Source of the DNA: Istiophorus platypterus
Lineage: Eukaryota > Chordata > Actinopteri > Istiophoriformes > Istiophoridae
Direction: 5' to 3'
Assembly: GCA_016859345.1 (NCBI GenBank)
Contig: CM029116.1
Location: forward strand, 7,469,143-7,533,142
DNA length: 64,000 bases
Below are positions 13,839 to 26,124 of the stretch, piece after piece (the first letter of the stretch is position 1; the number at the start of each line of letters is the position of its first letter). The translations under genes and the position numbers were made by a program. The notes below the pieces were generated by a model that saw only the letters and a list, made by a program, of their open reading frames with translations, was not told where the DNA came from and made no database searches.

Positions 13839-14897
13839 GGGGGGTCTCCGGGAGAATCTAGCGCTGTTCTGTCAGCCTGGACACAGTTCAGCAGCATCCA
13901 GGGGATTATCTTTCCCTGTGGAAGGTCACTATCTCAATGTCATTAGGCCAGAGCTCATGTAAATATACTGAAGGTATCCACACAAACACACATACAAACA
14001 CCATATCAGAATTTTAATTTATGTTCTTCAGAACAAGGAAAATTTCTATCCTCGTGGCTTCTAACATTGTTCCCATTTTCAGTGGAGTTACTCATCTCGC
14101 TCGACACTCACAGCTGGACTTGTGACATCTGTTACAATTGAACAGCTATGTGAGAAAACAATGACAGTTTTGCACATTAACCTTAACACTGCAGGTGAGA
14201 GAGAGAGAGAGATGGTGAGAATGAAAAATAATGAGATATTAAGACAGTGAGTGGTCATAAGAGGAGAACAAGATGGCAGATTGATATTTTGTTCTGTGTG
14301 TATAGTTATTACTTATGAGGGGAAAAGTTCAGTGAATATGTCTTAAATTTACCTGTGGGTTCTCCCAGACATAATTATGAGACTAAAGTCTGTATTAGAG
14401 TCCAGTTCTTTGATAACTCATAATCAAGAAGTCAGAGTTAAAGAAAGCCATGTTTATAACACGTTACACAGGGCTGATGAAGCCAGGAGACCAGGAGAGT
14501 TAAATTTACACCCTGGGCAAAAAAGAAAATATTGCCAGGTTATTTTTCCAGAATTTTACTCTTGACATTAAGGCATATCAGGATTTAGAAAGAGCAGCAT
14601 TTTTCTAGCTGCTAAAGGGAATGTGCGTTTTCTAAATATCCGAAAATACAGCATTTGACTCATCTCTCAACATGCATTCTCAGCAATTCTCTGTCATAGC
14701 ACTATTGTACTTCTAATTATAAACCTCCAGCATCTTATATTCAATATGCTCTATCTTGCTCAGATAGGATGCATGCAATAGGAGACTAATTTCTCAGAAA
14801 GAAGAGTGCACTATCTCCCCCTCTCTCTTTCCTCTCACTTTACTTCCTCTCTCCTCTTCACCTTACCCGATGCAGGAAGCAGACCCACCTGCTTTGT

Positions 14898-14929
14898 CAT
14901 GATGCCATGATGCCATTATGCCATGATGC
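14898..14929. repeat. short tandem repeat of an 8-mer (CCATGATG)
   Basis: Four consecutive copies of CATGATGC or close variants (one reads CATTATGC). Confidence 0.85.
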
Positions 14930-17354
14930 GTTGATACCCCTGTCTGTGCTGGAATTGGCAGGGAATCAATCCTGCTCTCATCTACAATACCCTGAGACAC
15001 CCCCCCCCCCACCTCACACTCTCCCAACCCTTCCTCTCCCTCCTTAATGTTTTACTCCCCCTTCCGGCTGTAAAGTGTCCATTCTGCACTGAGCACAGGC
15101 ATCAGCACAACATCATGCCTTATCTGAGCAGGCACAAAGACCCATGGGCACAATGTTCGTCAGTATCAGCCAGCTCCAGTTTCAGCACACTGTATGCATC
15201 TGCCAAACCCCCCAAACACATTCATGACCATAAACAAGACAACAGAATGAGAGCTGGAGTGTCCACCAAAATCATTTTGGGGCAAAACGCATCCATAATT
15301 GTAGCGCCTGTTAATTACTGCTGCTATGAGAATGGGAAAAGATAGAAGGAGGATATAGCACATCGTTATTTATTATGCAAATGTATTCCATTTTAGAAAC
15401 AATTAAGTGATTAGAAAGCTGTCGCTCTCTGCTGTCTTTCTTCTCCTTGTCCTTACTTGTCTTTTTCTTTGCTTTTCAGCATATTACTGTAATGAAGCCA
15501 TTACTTCTTCAAGTGAATTTTAATGAGTTTTTAACTAACATTTTAATGAGCTATACATTACCATAAAGCATGGATTAGGTTAAATTGAATTGTGTGTATG
15601 TGTGAGTGTGTGTGTGTTGGTATTGTTAAAGGGTATAAAGGAAAGAGGTTCATTAAGAGTTAATTATATTGTTTCTCAGGAGCAGCGCCACACATTTTTC
15701 CTGGATCGGCCAGCGGAATCGCCCACTGTGGTCTTGCTGTCATTAGTGTGTTGCCCAGGGGCTTGTTAGGCCAAATTAGGGGTGCTGTTTGAAAAATGAG
15801 CTTTGAACGGGGCTGCTGTTTAAATAAGGATGTTTGTTTAGGCTTATCTACTTGATCAGAGGTAGAGGCACAGTATGCGGCACGAGTTTGATGGAATGCA
15901 CTCCATTCATTTACAGTCAGCCCCATCTATTCAACACCTTTGTGCTCCTCATCACCTCTACAGTTTGACCTTGATCAGGCATCCTCTCGTCAACCCCTGT
16001 TGTGTCTTGCCTCTTCTCTCTCAGCGTTCTCTCAAGAACAAACATGCTCTGTCTCTTTTATTCCCTCCAAGACTCTATTAAAGACGCACATTCACATGGT
16101 ATCACCACCTGTGATTTGTCCCCACTATGGTATCACTGCCAGCCATATGATTCTCTTTACCTTCACTCTTTTCCATATTTCCTGCATCTTATCTGTGAAT
16201 GTGACAGTGTTATTTACTGTCCGTTAGCTCAGGATTTGCAGATAGGGAGAATGGTGGTGGAGATCATATCATGCTTGGCCATGGTCTAGGGAGAATGATT
16301 GGGTGTGCATGCATATGGCTTCATCTGCAGAACCTCATCTGCAGTCAGTGCGGAGAGAGCACTGACAAACCAGTGAGAGAAAGTAAGGGGGGCAAGATGC
16401 AACGCATTGGAAAATGCTATGGGATTGGGGGAAAAAAATGATGAACTAAGAGGACAGAGGAAAAAGACAGAGAATGACCCCCAATGTTCGAGGGGGAGAA
16501 TAAGGTGGACAGAGAGAGATGGTGATAGAGTTGTGCTAATGATGAGATTCACCACTCAGTTCTCAGAGGGGGTACAGCCTTAGGCACAGCCAGACAGCCA
16601 TATTTTTGCAGCTGTTTCTCTGGTCTGACCTGCAACCCCTCCATGGAGGAATATAAGGGATATGTGTGAACCTGCTGCTTGCCTTCCTGCTGAGGGGGTA
16701 ATTTCTGCATCTGGATAGGGGGGCAAAGGTTAGCTCTGGCCAGTGGGAGGGCAAATGAGCTGGTCAGGGCTGGAGAAAAAGCTTGCATCCAGACAAATGG
16801 AGCTCATCTGCTTCCACACTTAGATAGTGTGGCATTATCCTTGTCCTGCCCTCAGCGTCAACAGTAATACAAAAAACCGATGACAGCACATAGACTAGGT
16901 CTAGTATGTTTTGTCAAGTGACATATATATTGTCTCTCTTCTCTAGGGGTGGAATTGAAAATGGCGATATTGTAATAGCACTCTGCCGGATGAAGCGCAA
17001 AAAGCACTCGAATGAAATGATATTATAGCTTGGAGCTACCTCTCTACAGCTCTTCCTGTTTGTGTGTGTGTGTGTGGGGGGGGGTTATTTTCTAATCAGT
17101 GTGGGTAGAAGGTGGTGGGTCTGGGTGCTGGGGTTTGGCCCCGGGCTTCTAGCTGTTGTAATCTCTCTCTGTGTTTCTTAGCCCCTGACCCAATAGAAAA
17201 CCCCTTAAAGCACATAAAGTCTTATTCTGCAGTAAATAGGGAGAGAAAAATAATAACAACCACAAACATAAACAAACATCCACAATTGCGGTATTACAAA
17301 AAAGATACCGAGTCCTCCTGCAGCTTTTAAGAAATGCCTAAGAGTTTGTCAGGC

Positions 17355-17358
17355 TTGT

Positions 17359-17432
<74 letters not shown>
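17355..17432. repeat. (TG)n microsatellite
   Basis: About 39 dinucleotide units with one A interruption near 17363. Confidence 0.98.
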
Positions 17433-17433
<1 letters not shown>

Positions 17434-20400
17434 GATATTCTGTCAAAGTGATGTGAATGTCAAAACTGAGGGAATTTTTTTTTTATTTTTTTTATTTTTT
17501 TTTATTTCAGACATCACTCTGTGGTGTTGTGGAAGCGAGTGCAACCTTTGTGAACCAATACTAAGCACACTCCTGTAGGTGAATGTGTCTGTCAGCACTT
17601 ATCTCAGTCTGCTGGCTGGAAGCTTCAGTCAAGGCTCCCACTAATCTTACGGACAAGCAGTGTCACCCTCCAGTGAGTAATATCTTGGGCGGGAGATGAG
17701 GGCGCACTGTACAAAATATCTCCTCTCATCCTGTCCTTGCCCTGCCACCTCCGTGCTATGATGCCAGGTGTTTGTGCTGTCATGTATCTGCGTCCGGCCG
17801 GTTTCATTCCGTGCTGAGTCTGTCCGAGTTTAGAACATTCACGCACACACAGCGAAGGGAAGTCTGGTATACAAACTAACTGTGTGGGTGTCTCCTTTGT
17901 GTTTTTATTTTGGCAAAGACTTACACTCTCACCCCTTGGCTGTTTCACAGCACAAGTTGCAACCTGAACCCCCCCCCCCGAGTTCATGGTGCTGAAACAC
18001 TGCCAGCTGAAGGAACTGCGGATTTGCCATGCTTTGCCCCCTGCTTGTGCTCCTCAATTCAAATCAGCCCACTCCTCTGATATTTGGGGAAATAAGTAAA
18101 TAAATAAATAAAATATGAGAAGCAAAAGGAGATTAAAATTTTTCAGATATGGGTTCTTTTTAGCCCACGGCCGGATTGACAGATGTAGCGCTTGCCAACA
18201 GAGAGGTGTAAATGTAAAAATATATAAATATTAATAAGCAAGTAAGCAAGACAGCAGAGTTTGGGGCCTGCTGGAACTCCATGGGAGGTGAGATGTTTTC
18301 AGTGGAAGAAGAGTTGAATGTTTCATGGGGATAGAAAGGCAATTACCTCACGTCTGTCGACTGATTTGGGCTTGAATGCCTACAGGGGCCTTGGAGTCGG
18401 AGTCTTTGGTTTCTCAGAGCAAAAGCACAGATCCACTTAATGATACAGTAATATCAAATGCACCTCTCATAGATTAACAGAGAAAACACTTATAATTCTA
18501 ATATAAAGCAATAACTTGACTTATGATGCCTGACATAGTATAGTTTAGCTCATGAAGGTGCCTGCAGGCAACCATGGAAGAGATACATGCTCATACTGTA
18601 ATGGAAGAAGGCAAACCTTACACTGAGGGGATGGATATTTGAGTTGAGTGTGTGCTTTAACCGTAGGAGGTCGACCTTGATGCCTGTGGCCTTGTAGTGA
18701 GGATTAGATAGTGTACTAAAGTGTATTTGGATTTGTCCCTCTCCTCATTTACTTAGTAAATGTATCTGTTCAGAGTCTCCGTATTAGCAAGCCCTGAACT
18801 AACACAGGGCATAATCCTTTGAACAGTGTTGAACCATCTGTTTGTTTGCTTATAGCCATTTGTAACCCAGTGTTTATCCTGTCCTCAACAAGTATGTGTA
18901 TGTTGTATTTTGTTGCTCTTTTTTAGTTTAGTTTTTTTAATTTTGGTTAATTTTTGGTTTCAACTTTTGTCTGGTTTTTAGATTCCATGTGAAGAGGCAC
19001 ATTTACTGTGATGTACTGTGTAGTTTTAGATTAGATCAGACAGCATGGCACAAACACTGTAATGATGCACCTAACCTGTGTTTCTTTTGTCACTGCTTCT
19101 GTTTCAAAGGGAATTGATTCTGATAAAATCCCATGGGTGCTATCAGCAATGAATGGAAAGGAGCAATAAAATCCAATGTGATCTTGAAAACAACGTGCAG
19201 TGCATGGTCCAAACCAGGCTATGATTTTAAACAGCAGGACTGCTGTTTGTAATGCAAATACGGAGAGCCCTGTGGTGGTGGCCGTTATGCCCACCCTGGC
19301 CAGGGGGTCCACCACTCTGGAGCTGACTAATTACCTTAGCTCTTTAGATTAGAGGGCAACCCTGCATGAGAGAGAGAAAACCTCTACTTCTACCTCTTCT
19401 ATATTTTCTCCTATCCCCCCTGTGTAAAGGTTTCATTTAGATTCATGTCACACAGAAGTCCCACTTTGTACCCCTGTGCATCCCCAGGATAATTGGGTTG
19501 AAAGCTTCCTCTATTCCTCTACCCTGCCTACCCTTGGTCTAAATAAATAAATAAGAAGACAATGGCTGCACGGCTTTCTGTAGAGAGGGTAAGAAGAGTG
19601 AATCATGAGATGAGAGAGGCCTGGAGTGCAGGGACCAGTTATCCTCTCTTATAATCCCGGCCCTCCCTGCCATTGTCCCTTGTGCCATGTGGAATTTACA
19701 TAAGGACCTGTGGTGCTGCCCTTAATTTAGCCCTCCTAAAGCATCTTCAAACATCCTCCAACAAGCTTAGTGCTTTTATCCATCAGAGGAATCGTGTGTC
19801 CCTAGCTGCTGCATAGATGGACACACTGCAGAAGCTAAAATTTCTCAAGTGCTATGCCACAGATTAGATTTATAGTAGATCAAACGGTGAAAGATGTGTT
19901 TGAGTAAGCACAGCAGGAGAGCCAGAGTGACCACCAGTTTGTACCTTTAATTTTTTTTTTCCTTTTTTTTTTTCGTTAGGAATGTATGTTCGCTGATTGG
20001 TATGAAAGTTGTATCGTGCTCTGAATACAACGTTAACTGAAGATTTAACTTCCTACAGCTAGCCTAGTATCTTTGTGTATGTTTGTGTGTTGGTTTGTGA
20101 CGTCAGCTTCCATTATCTGTTAACGAGCTGATTTTGTGCGTTTCACTTAGCACTATGCAGGATGAGAGGCTATCTCCGTGATGAAAGGCCTACCAGAGGG
20201 TGATTAGATACACTTGTTCATCAGACCACCCACTGTTTTTTGTGTGTTTGCACATATCCGGTTGTGTGTAAGTGCGAGTGTGTATATATGCCCAGCAAAG
20301 AGAAGCAGTGTTGCACCCCCGTGAGCTCTCACGTGTGAATGACACCAGGCTTCAGGGCATTCTGCCTCTGTTTGTTCTGCTACCTCCACAGGGACCTCCA

Positions 20401-20629
20401 TTAGCTCCAATTAGCTCTCACTTGTGCTTGCCTTGTTAGATGAGGCTGCACATCCCATTTAAATAGCCACAATGAATGCTGCATGAATTCACTGTGTTGT
20501 ATACGCAACTGAATACATACATTTGAGAAATAGTGAACTTACCATGTATGCACTTACATTTTTTTTTTTTTTTTAAAGCGTAGCAGACGTCTGTACTCTC
20601 CCTGACCCTTCCCTCCTTTTTTCTTTCAG

Positions 20630-20787
20630 TGCTTCGAGATGACTTCAGACAAAACCCTACAGATGTGGTGGTGGCAGCAGGAGAGCCGGCAATCCTTGAG
20701 TGTGTTCCTCCGAGGGGCCATCCTGAACCCACTATCTACTGGAAGAAGGACAAAGTGCGAATTGATGACAAGGATGACAGGATCACC
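20630..20787 (+). CDS. robo2: robo2 exon: first half of Ig2
   Basis: Acceptor TTTCTTTCAG ends at 20629 and donor GTGAGT starts at 20788. The exon is 158 nt, entering in phase 1 (the upstream G plus TG gives Val) and leaving in phase 0. It reads LRDDFRQNPTDVVVAAGEP, then the first Ig cysteine in ILEC and the core tryptophan in IYWKK. This is the Ig2 opening of Robo receptors; Ig1 and Ig2 form the Slit-facing end. The previous exon (Ig1) is upstream of the window, so this intron exceeds 20.6 kb. A T-run lies at about 20559-20574, ahead of the pyrimidine tract. Confidence 0.96.
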
Positions 20788-23700
20788 GTGAGTGTCACTA
20801 CCATCTGTTTTATAAGTGGACTGACTAGAAAGAACTTTTGTCAGTGTCTGTTTGGAAATTTATTATCATAAGTTTCGACATAAAGGAAAAAAGCCCCTCT
20901 CTTGTGTTGGAAGCCGGGGAGGTATCCTTCCTTTCTTCCTGCACTTGTGCCCGGTAATGGTTTGTCAAGTGAGGTGTTCAGTATAATGAAGAGAAAAAGA
21001 GAAGATAAGTGGGAGTCAGTTAGGAAAAAGTCAAAATGTGGGATCTGTATTTACAGAATTTTTTTTTTTCTTTTCTATAGATTCGAGGAGGAAAACTAAT
21101 GATCTCCAACACAAGAAAGAGCGACGCTGGCATGTACATTTGTGTGGGCACCAACATGGTTGGAGAAAGGGACAGCGAAACAGCACAAGTCACAGTGTTC
21201 GGTAAGCTTTATTTCCCCAGTTCTCCTGAAATATTTTTTTCTCTTCAGTGACGTAATGGAGTTACTTCCATACATGTTACTGCATATTCTCAGTGACTGT
21301 TTAACTGTGAACCTGGAATTTGTCTCTATTGTGTGTACAGCTCATAAGTGGAAATACTTTCAGGGCAAGTGTTTTGTTGCATACAATCAGGCACACACGT
21401 ACTGTACATTATATACTGTACATTCTGTTTGATATTCAGCCATTAAGTTGTCAAGAGGTTATGCAGGTTGAGAATTTGAAATTATGAATAGTTTAGTTGA
21501 AAAAAACTCAGTTCCTATATTATCCAAGGAGCCAGTTAAAAGTTCAATCATTACCTTGGTGCCATACCACTATGGCACTAACTGCTATATTACTTTTTTG
21601 ACCATATAATGATCATATGAGAACAGAATACCAGTTATTAGATTTTATTGTTGGACAGTAATTACAGCAAACATCATTCTGTATAGGAAGAGACCATTGT
21701 ATGGACTAATACACTTACTGTATGGCCGCAAACTGACATAATGGATATATTTATACCTTTTTTTCTGTGCCCTTTCCGCAGAGCGACCAACGTTCCTCCG
21801 GAGGCCAATCAACCAGGTGGTCCTGGAAGAGGAGACGGTGGAGTTTCGCTGCCAGGTACAAGGAGACCCCCAACCCAATGTACGCTGGAGGAAAGATGAT
21901 GTTGATGTTCCTCGTGGGAGGTAAGCACCTCTATAAGAATTTTTTTTTTTTTTTTTTTTAATTAGAAATGTCTCTCTTTCAGGGGAGAAAGATGGTGACA
22001 AGATTATTTCCCCACTTTCCCCTGTTTTTAATATATTAAACAGCCAGTTTTGTGTGCGTGTGTGTGTGTGTGTGTGTGTGCAGTCCTGATGTGACAGGCT
22101 GCGCTGGAGAGGCATTGATGTCAGTCTGAGTGACTGTTTCAAACTAATGATAACTCTCAATGCCAGCTCTCACCTGGCTTGGCTGCCAGGGGGCAATAAA
22201 TAGCCCTATTACTGTACACAGTGCCCATTACACACACCTCTGCTCCCAAAGCCATAATAGGCGTAGACAGTGTCTCATGTCAAGGAAGGGGTCTGCATGG
22301 ACACAAACAGATATTGAGCTAGACAATTAAAATGGAGTGACAGGTTAGTGGGCGGGGAGGTTGAAAGGTAGACATAAGGGGAGAAAAAAGAGATAGAGAA
22401 AGATAGAATGATAGGAGATAAAGAGACAGTGTACAGCAGCTAAATATGACCCTGAAGTCTGTGTATAGTTGTATCTGTTCAGGTGAAGTCTTGGCACAGG
22501 CACCGCAGATACCCTGTAGTCAGTCACTCCCTTGCTCACACATTTAACCCCATTCAGACTATGTACCCTCACTGACATGACACATGCATTCAGTCATACT
22601 TGCAAAACCAGAGACTGATGGAAGAAAAAGCAGTGAAAGTCTATAATTTACAGAAACATACTAGAACCATTGCAAGCTATATTCCGTCAAACTTCCCGTG
22701 ATAAGCCACTGATGATATGGTGATACTGTTCTCGTCGGGTCCTGCGTGTCAGCCTGTTGCTCCACCGTGAGTCACCGGACTCACAGTCAACAGCGTCGTG
22801 ATTGTCAGGAGTGGACTTCAAAGAGACCAACGTTCTGCTCCCAGCCAGCAGGCCAGTCACACGCTGCTTGGATCACCTCATAAAGTGTACACTCAGCGGA
22901 CCTGACATCTCTCAAGGCTAGCTGCAGAGCTGAGCGGCGTGGGCGGGTTGTTTGTGTCTGATAAGGATTTGGTTCACTGGGCAGTGGGACATGAGCACTG
23001 TGCCAAAGCAAACACATAAAAGTATTTCACTCATGCCTTTGATAGGGAGTTGGCTGTGGAAAATGAGTTCATTTTGTACACTAATTAACAGATTTATAAT
23101 GGAGTAGGATGAGTGTCATGTGCCTGTGTCCTTGCTAAATGTATCATCTCTTTGAAGTTCGGCCTTATTTGGATATGGGAGGGAAAAAAAACTTAACACA
23201 TGAAAAAGACACTGCCAAAATTAATAAATGATAAATATCGCTGTGCCTCTAATTACATTGGGAGAACTTTTGTTTTCCTCGCTATATTTAATTCTCCAGT
23301 TTTGCTTTGAAGCAGATAGCAAGCGTGAAGAGTGCGATAGTCTAATTCTGACATTTTCTGCTGCCTTTGTTGTGAGCCAAAAAGAAGACTCCTCATATTG
23401 TTAAGTGACAATCTGTTCCTGCTTCCTCTACTTCTTTTCCTCGCTTAATAAACATCAAACATGGCTTCTCTAATACTGACATAGGAATTGTTTAGAATCG
23501 CATGCAAGGATAGTTTCCAGCTTCGTAACTGGCAAGTGCTCTGAAGAAGAAGAAATAAAAACGGCCACTACAGCGCAGTCACTGTTCCACATACACTGTG
23601 GATCTTGGTAGCTGCAACTTCACTAGTGTACTTCCCCATATGAATAAATGACAACTAAAGATCAAGCACTTCTATATGCAGTCGGGAGGGGGGTCTTTGC

Positions 23701-26031
23701 TCCTTACCCGAAAAGGTTACAGTGTCCTTATTATTATGATAAGCTGTAGAAAAAGAGATACTTAGAGATACTTAGTGCGTCCATTCCTTCTTTACCATCA
23801 AATTGTTTCAACTTGTCTTTGCTGATCCCTTTACACGCACTGTGCATGCCTGTGTCTTTCTGTGGGTGTTTGTCTGTGTGCAGTCTTTATACTAGGAAGA
23901 AGGGAAATGGAGCCTCAGCTGAGTAAACAGGTCTTTAATATGCTCAGTGACTCCAGCAGCCTCCCAGGCAAACACACACACACACACACACACACTGGCA
24001 CATAGACACAAAGCACTCCAGGATGGCACTGGCTTCAGTCCCTGTGGGGTAGAGCAGGCGATAGCAGTGGTACAAGAATGGTTTCAATTAGAGGACAAAG
24101 ACGGCGGTGCTGCTCTTTTACCTCACTGTGGGTATTTTACTGTGTTTGTAAAAAAAAAAATTGAATCAAACAAGCAACCAAACAAGCTTATCTACTCCAG
24201 GACATTCAACAACAGAATGTGGTACTGCAAGTCAGATAAAGTAGGTCAATTCCATATTTTTTTAATGTACATTATGATGAGAAATCCCTAGAGATATCCC
24301 TGTGAAACCATTAATATCACAGTCTGGCACATGTCAAAGTATCTAGCTAGAAACTGTAAATTAAAATGTCAAGGAACACCTGCTGCACTATTACTACAGG
24401 TGGGTTAATTATGATTGGGAATTTAAACATTTCTATATGTGTTAAGGAAACACTGACATTTGATCTTGACCATATTCTCATTTAGATAAAAATCAGGCAA
24501 AATTATTTACATTAACTATTTAAAGCACTGTCATTCATATTTTCTGTTTGCAGACTGTTGAGCACAGCCTATTTGATGAGTTGGTACTTAACAAAATTTT
24601 TACAGAAAATTCACATAAGCCCCTTTCAGATGGGATTTATATTCGGGGGGGGGTAGTAAGACTCATCTTTCTGGACAGGATTTTCTGGACTTCTACACTG
24701 CTAAATTACAGGGCCCATTTTTTAAGAGACAAAGATTCCAAGTTCAAATTATCATTTATAATCAATTATCAATCATTTATCTATCTTTATCTTTTAATAA
24801 TATACATGTTATCAAATTATCAGCTGATTCTTTAGGAATTCCTGTTATACATTTAAACTATGGAGAGGATGAAGTCTGTGAGGCGATAGGGTTAAATACA
24901 TGTAGTCCACTATATTTGAAATTGGTTATAGGAAGGCAGACTATCCAAGACAGAATAATTACCTGTAGCTGAAATTAGATCAGGCCATTTTTTTGATCCC
25001 CTTATAATTTTTTTGTCATGTGGACTCCCAAATAGGACTGCAAGTTTCCAGTAGGTCACAAAAACCTTCAACTTCTTCCATTGTCACACAGAAAATTTAA
25101 ACTGTCTGCTGAGCTAATGAAATAACATACAAGGTGTCTCATAGGATATGACCTAAATTATGAGAGGACCAACAAGTGTGCTGAAAAACATGTTGGTATT
25201 TGGGGCTTTAATCATTATCAGCGTAGGAGGAGAAAAATCACACACACACTCTCCGGGTGGGATTAAAATCACTGACCAGCGCATGTGATATTAAAATAAC
25301 CCAACCACCCCCAGAGAAATAAATCCGGCACGAAAGGAGTTCACTCTTTTTTACCAATATACTGTACATACAATTAGATTTAGATGGTGGCAAAGTATTC
25401 CTGGGGAAAGTCTTCAGCATGTTTCCAAGCAGATAGCAGAATGAATCTCAAAAGGCTGTGGAGACTCTGACAGACTTACAGAACATGCTGCATCTACAAT
25501 GCCCATTTTGTTTTCCATAATGTCGCTGAAATTGATATGCTTCATATTTGCCTATGCTTACTCAGTTCTTAACAAATTTCTTCTTTGTAAAAGTGTCTTA
25601 AATTGGATTAATATCGATATCAGATTAATATCCGTCTGTCAAGCATCTCTGCAGAATCTTGGGGAAAGCACACAATAGCTGCTCCCACAACAGAGAGCCA
25701 GGAGAGGAGAGCTAGAGAGCTTTGTCTCCAAAATGGAAGAGATTCTGCCATAATCTATGAATCCTTGTGAAAGGACCGTAGGCAGTGTGTCTGTGTTATC
25801 ACCCACTGCTTAGTAGCTCAGTGTGTGTTCCAAGTCCTTCCCTCCTTTGGTTTTCCTCTCCCTCCTCATTTGCTCTGTACCCTTGTGCCCTCTCCTGTGC
25901 CTTATCAGAGCCCCTTTGGTCTTGCAGTCCATTTGTATTCCACCCCCCTGTCCCTGTTGATCTCCATAGAACAACCCCTGCAACATTCAGCAGAAAAGCT
26001 TCTCATTTTGACTCAATCCCTTTGTGAGCGA

Positions 26032-26124
<93 letters not shown>

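Larger units (their letters stand above)
1..20629 (+). other. robo2: robo2 intron upstream of Ig2 (3' part, over 20.6 kb)
   Basis: No open frame here resembles the missing Ig1 exon or any protein I recognise, and flanking splice sites are absent around the longer frames. It holds (GT/CA)n arrays, mononucleotide runs (G13 at 8114-8126), a CTCF-like motif (9304-9317), a fish interspersed repeat (about 10068-10200), a double hairpin (10408-10475) and several homeobox/POU-motif-rich stretches that may be enhancers. Confidence 0.85.

Noticed and set aside
1..20629. Ig1 exon or signal-peptide exon
   Set aside because: I looked for the expected Ig1 pattern (RIVEHP, ATLNC, then DEGVYVC) in the open frames and found none; these exons must lie upstream of the window.
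21645..22160. 171-codon open frame on the minus strand
   Set aside because: It is antisense to the first Ig3 exon of robo2 and includes the translated (CA)n array and a poly-Lys run from the T19 tract; a shadow frame.
22180..22200. CCAGGGGGCAA as a CTCF site
   Set aside because: The first three consensus positions and the last one do not fit.
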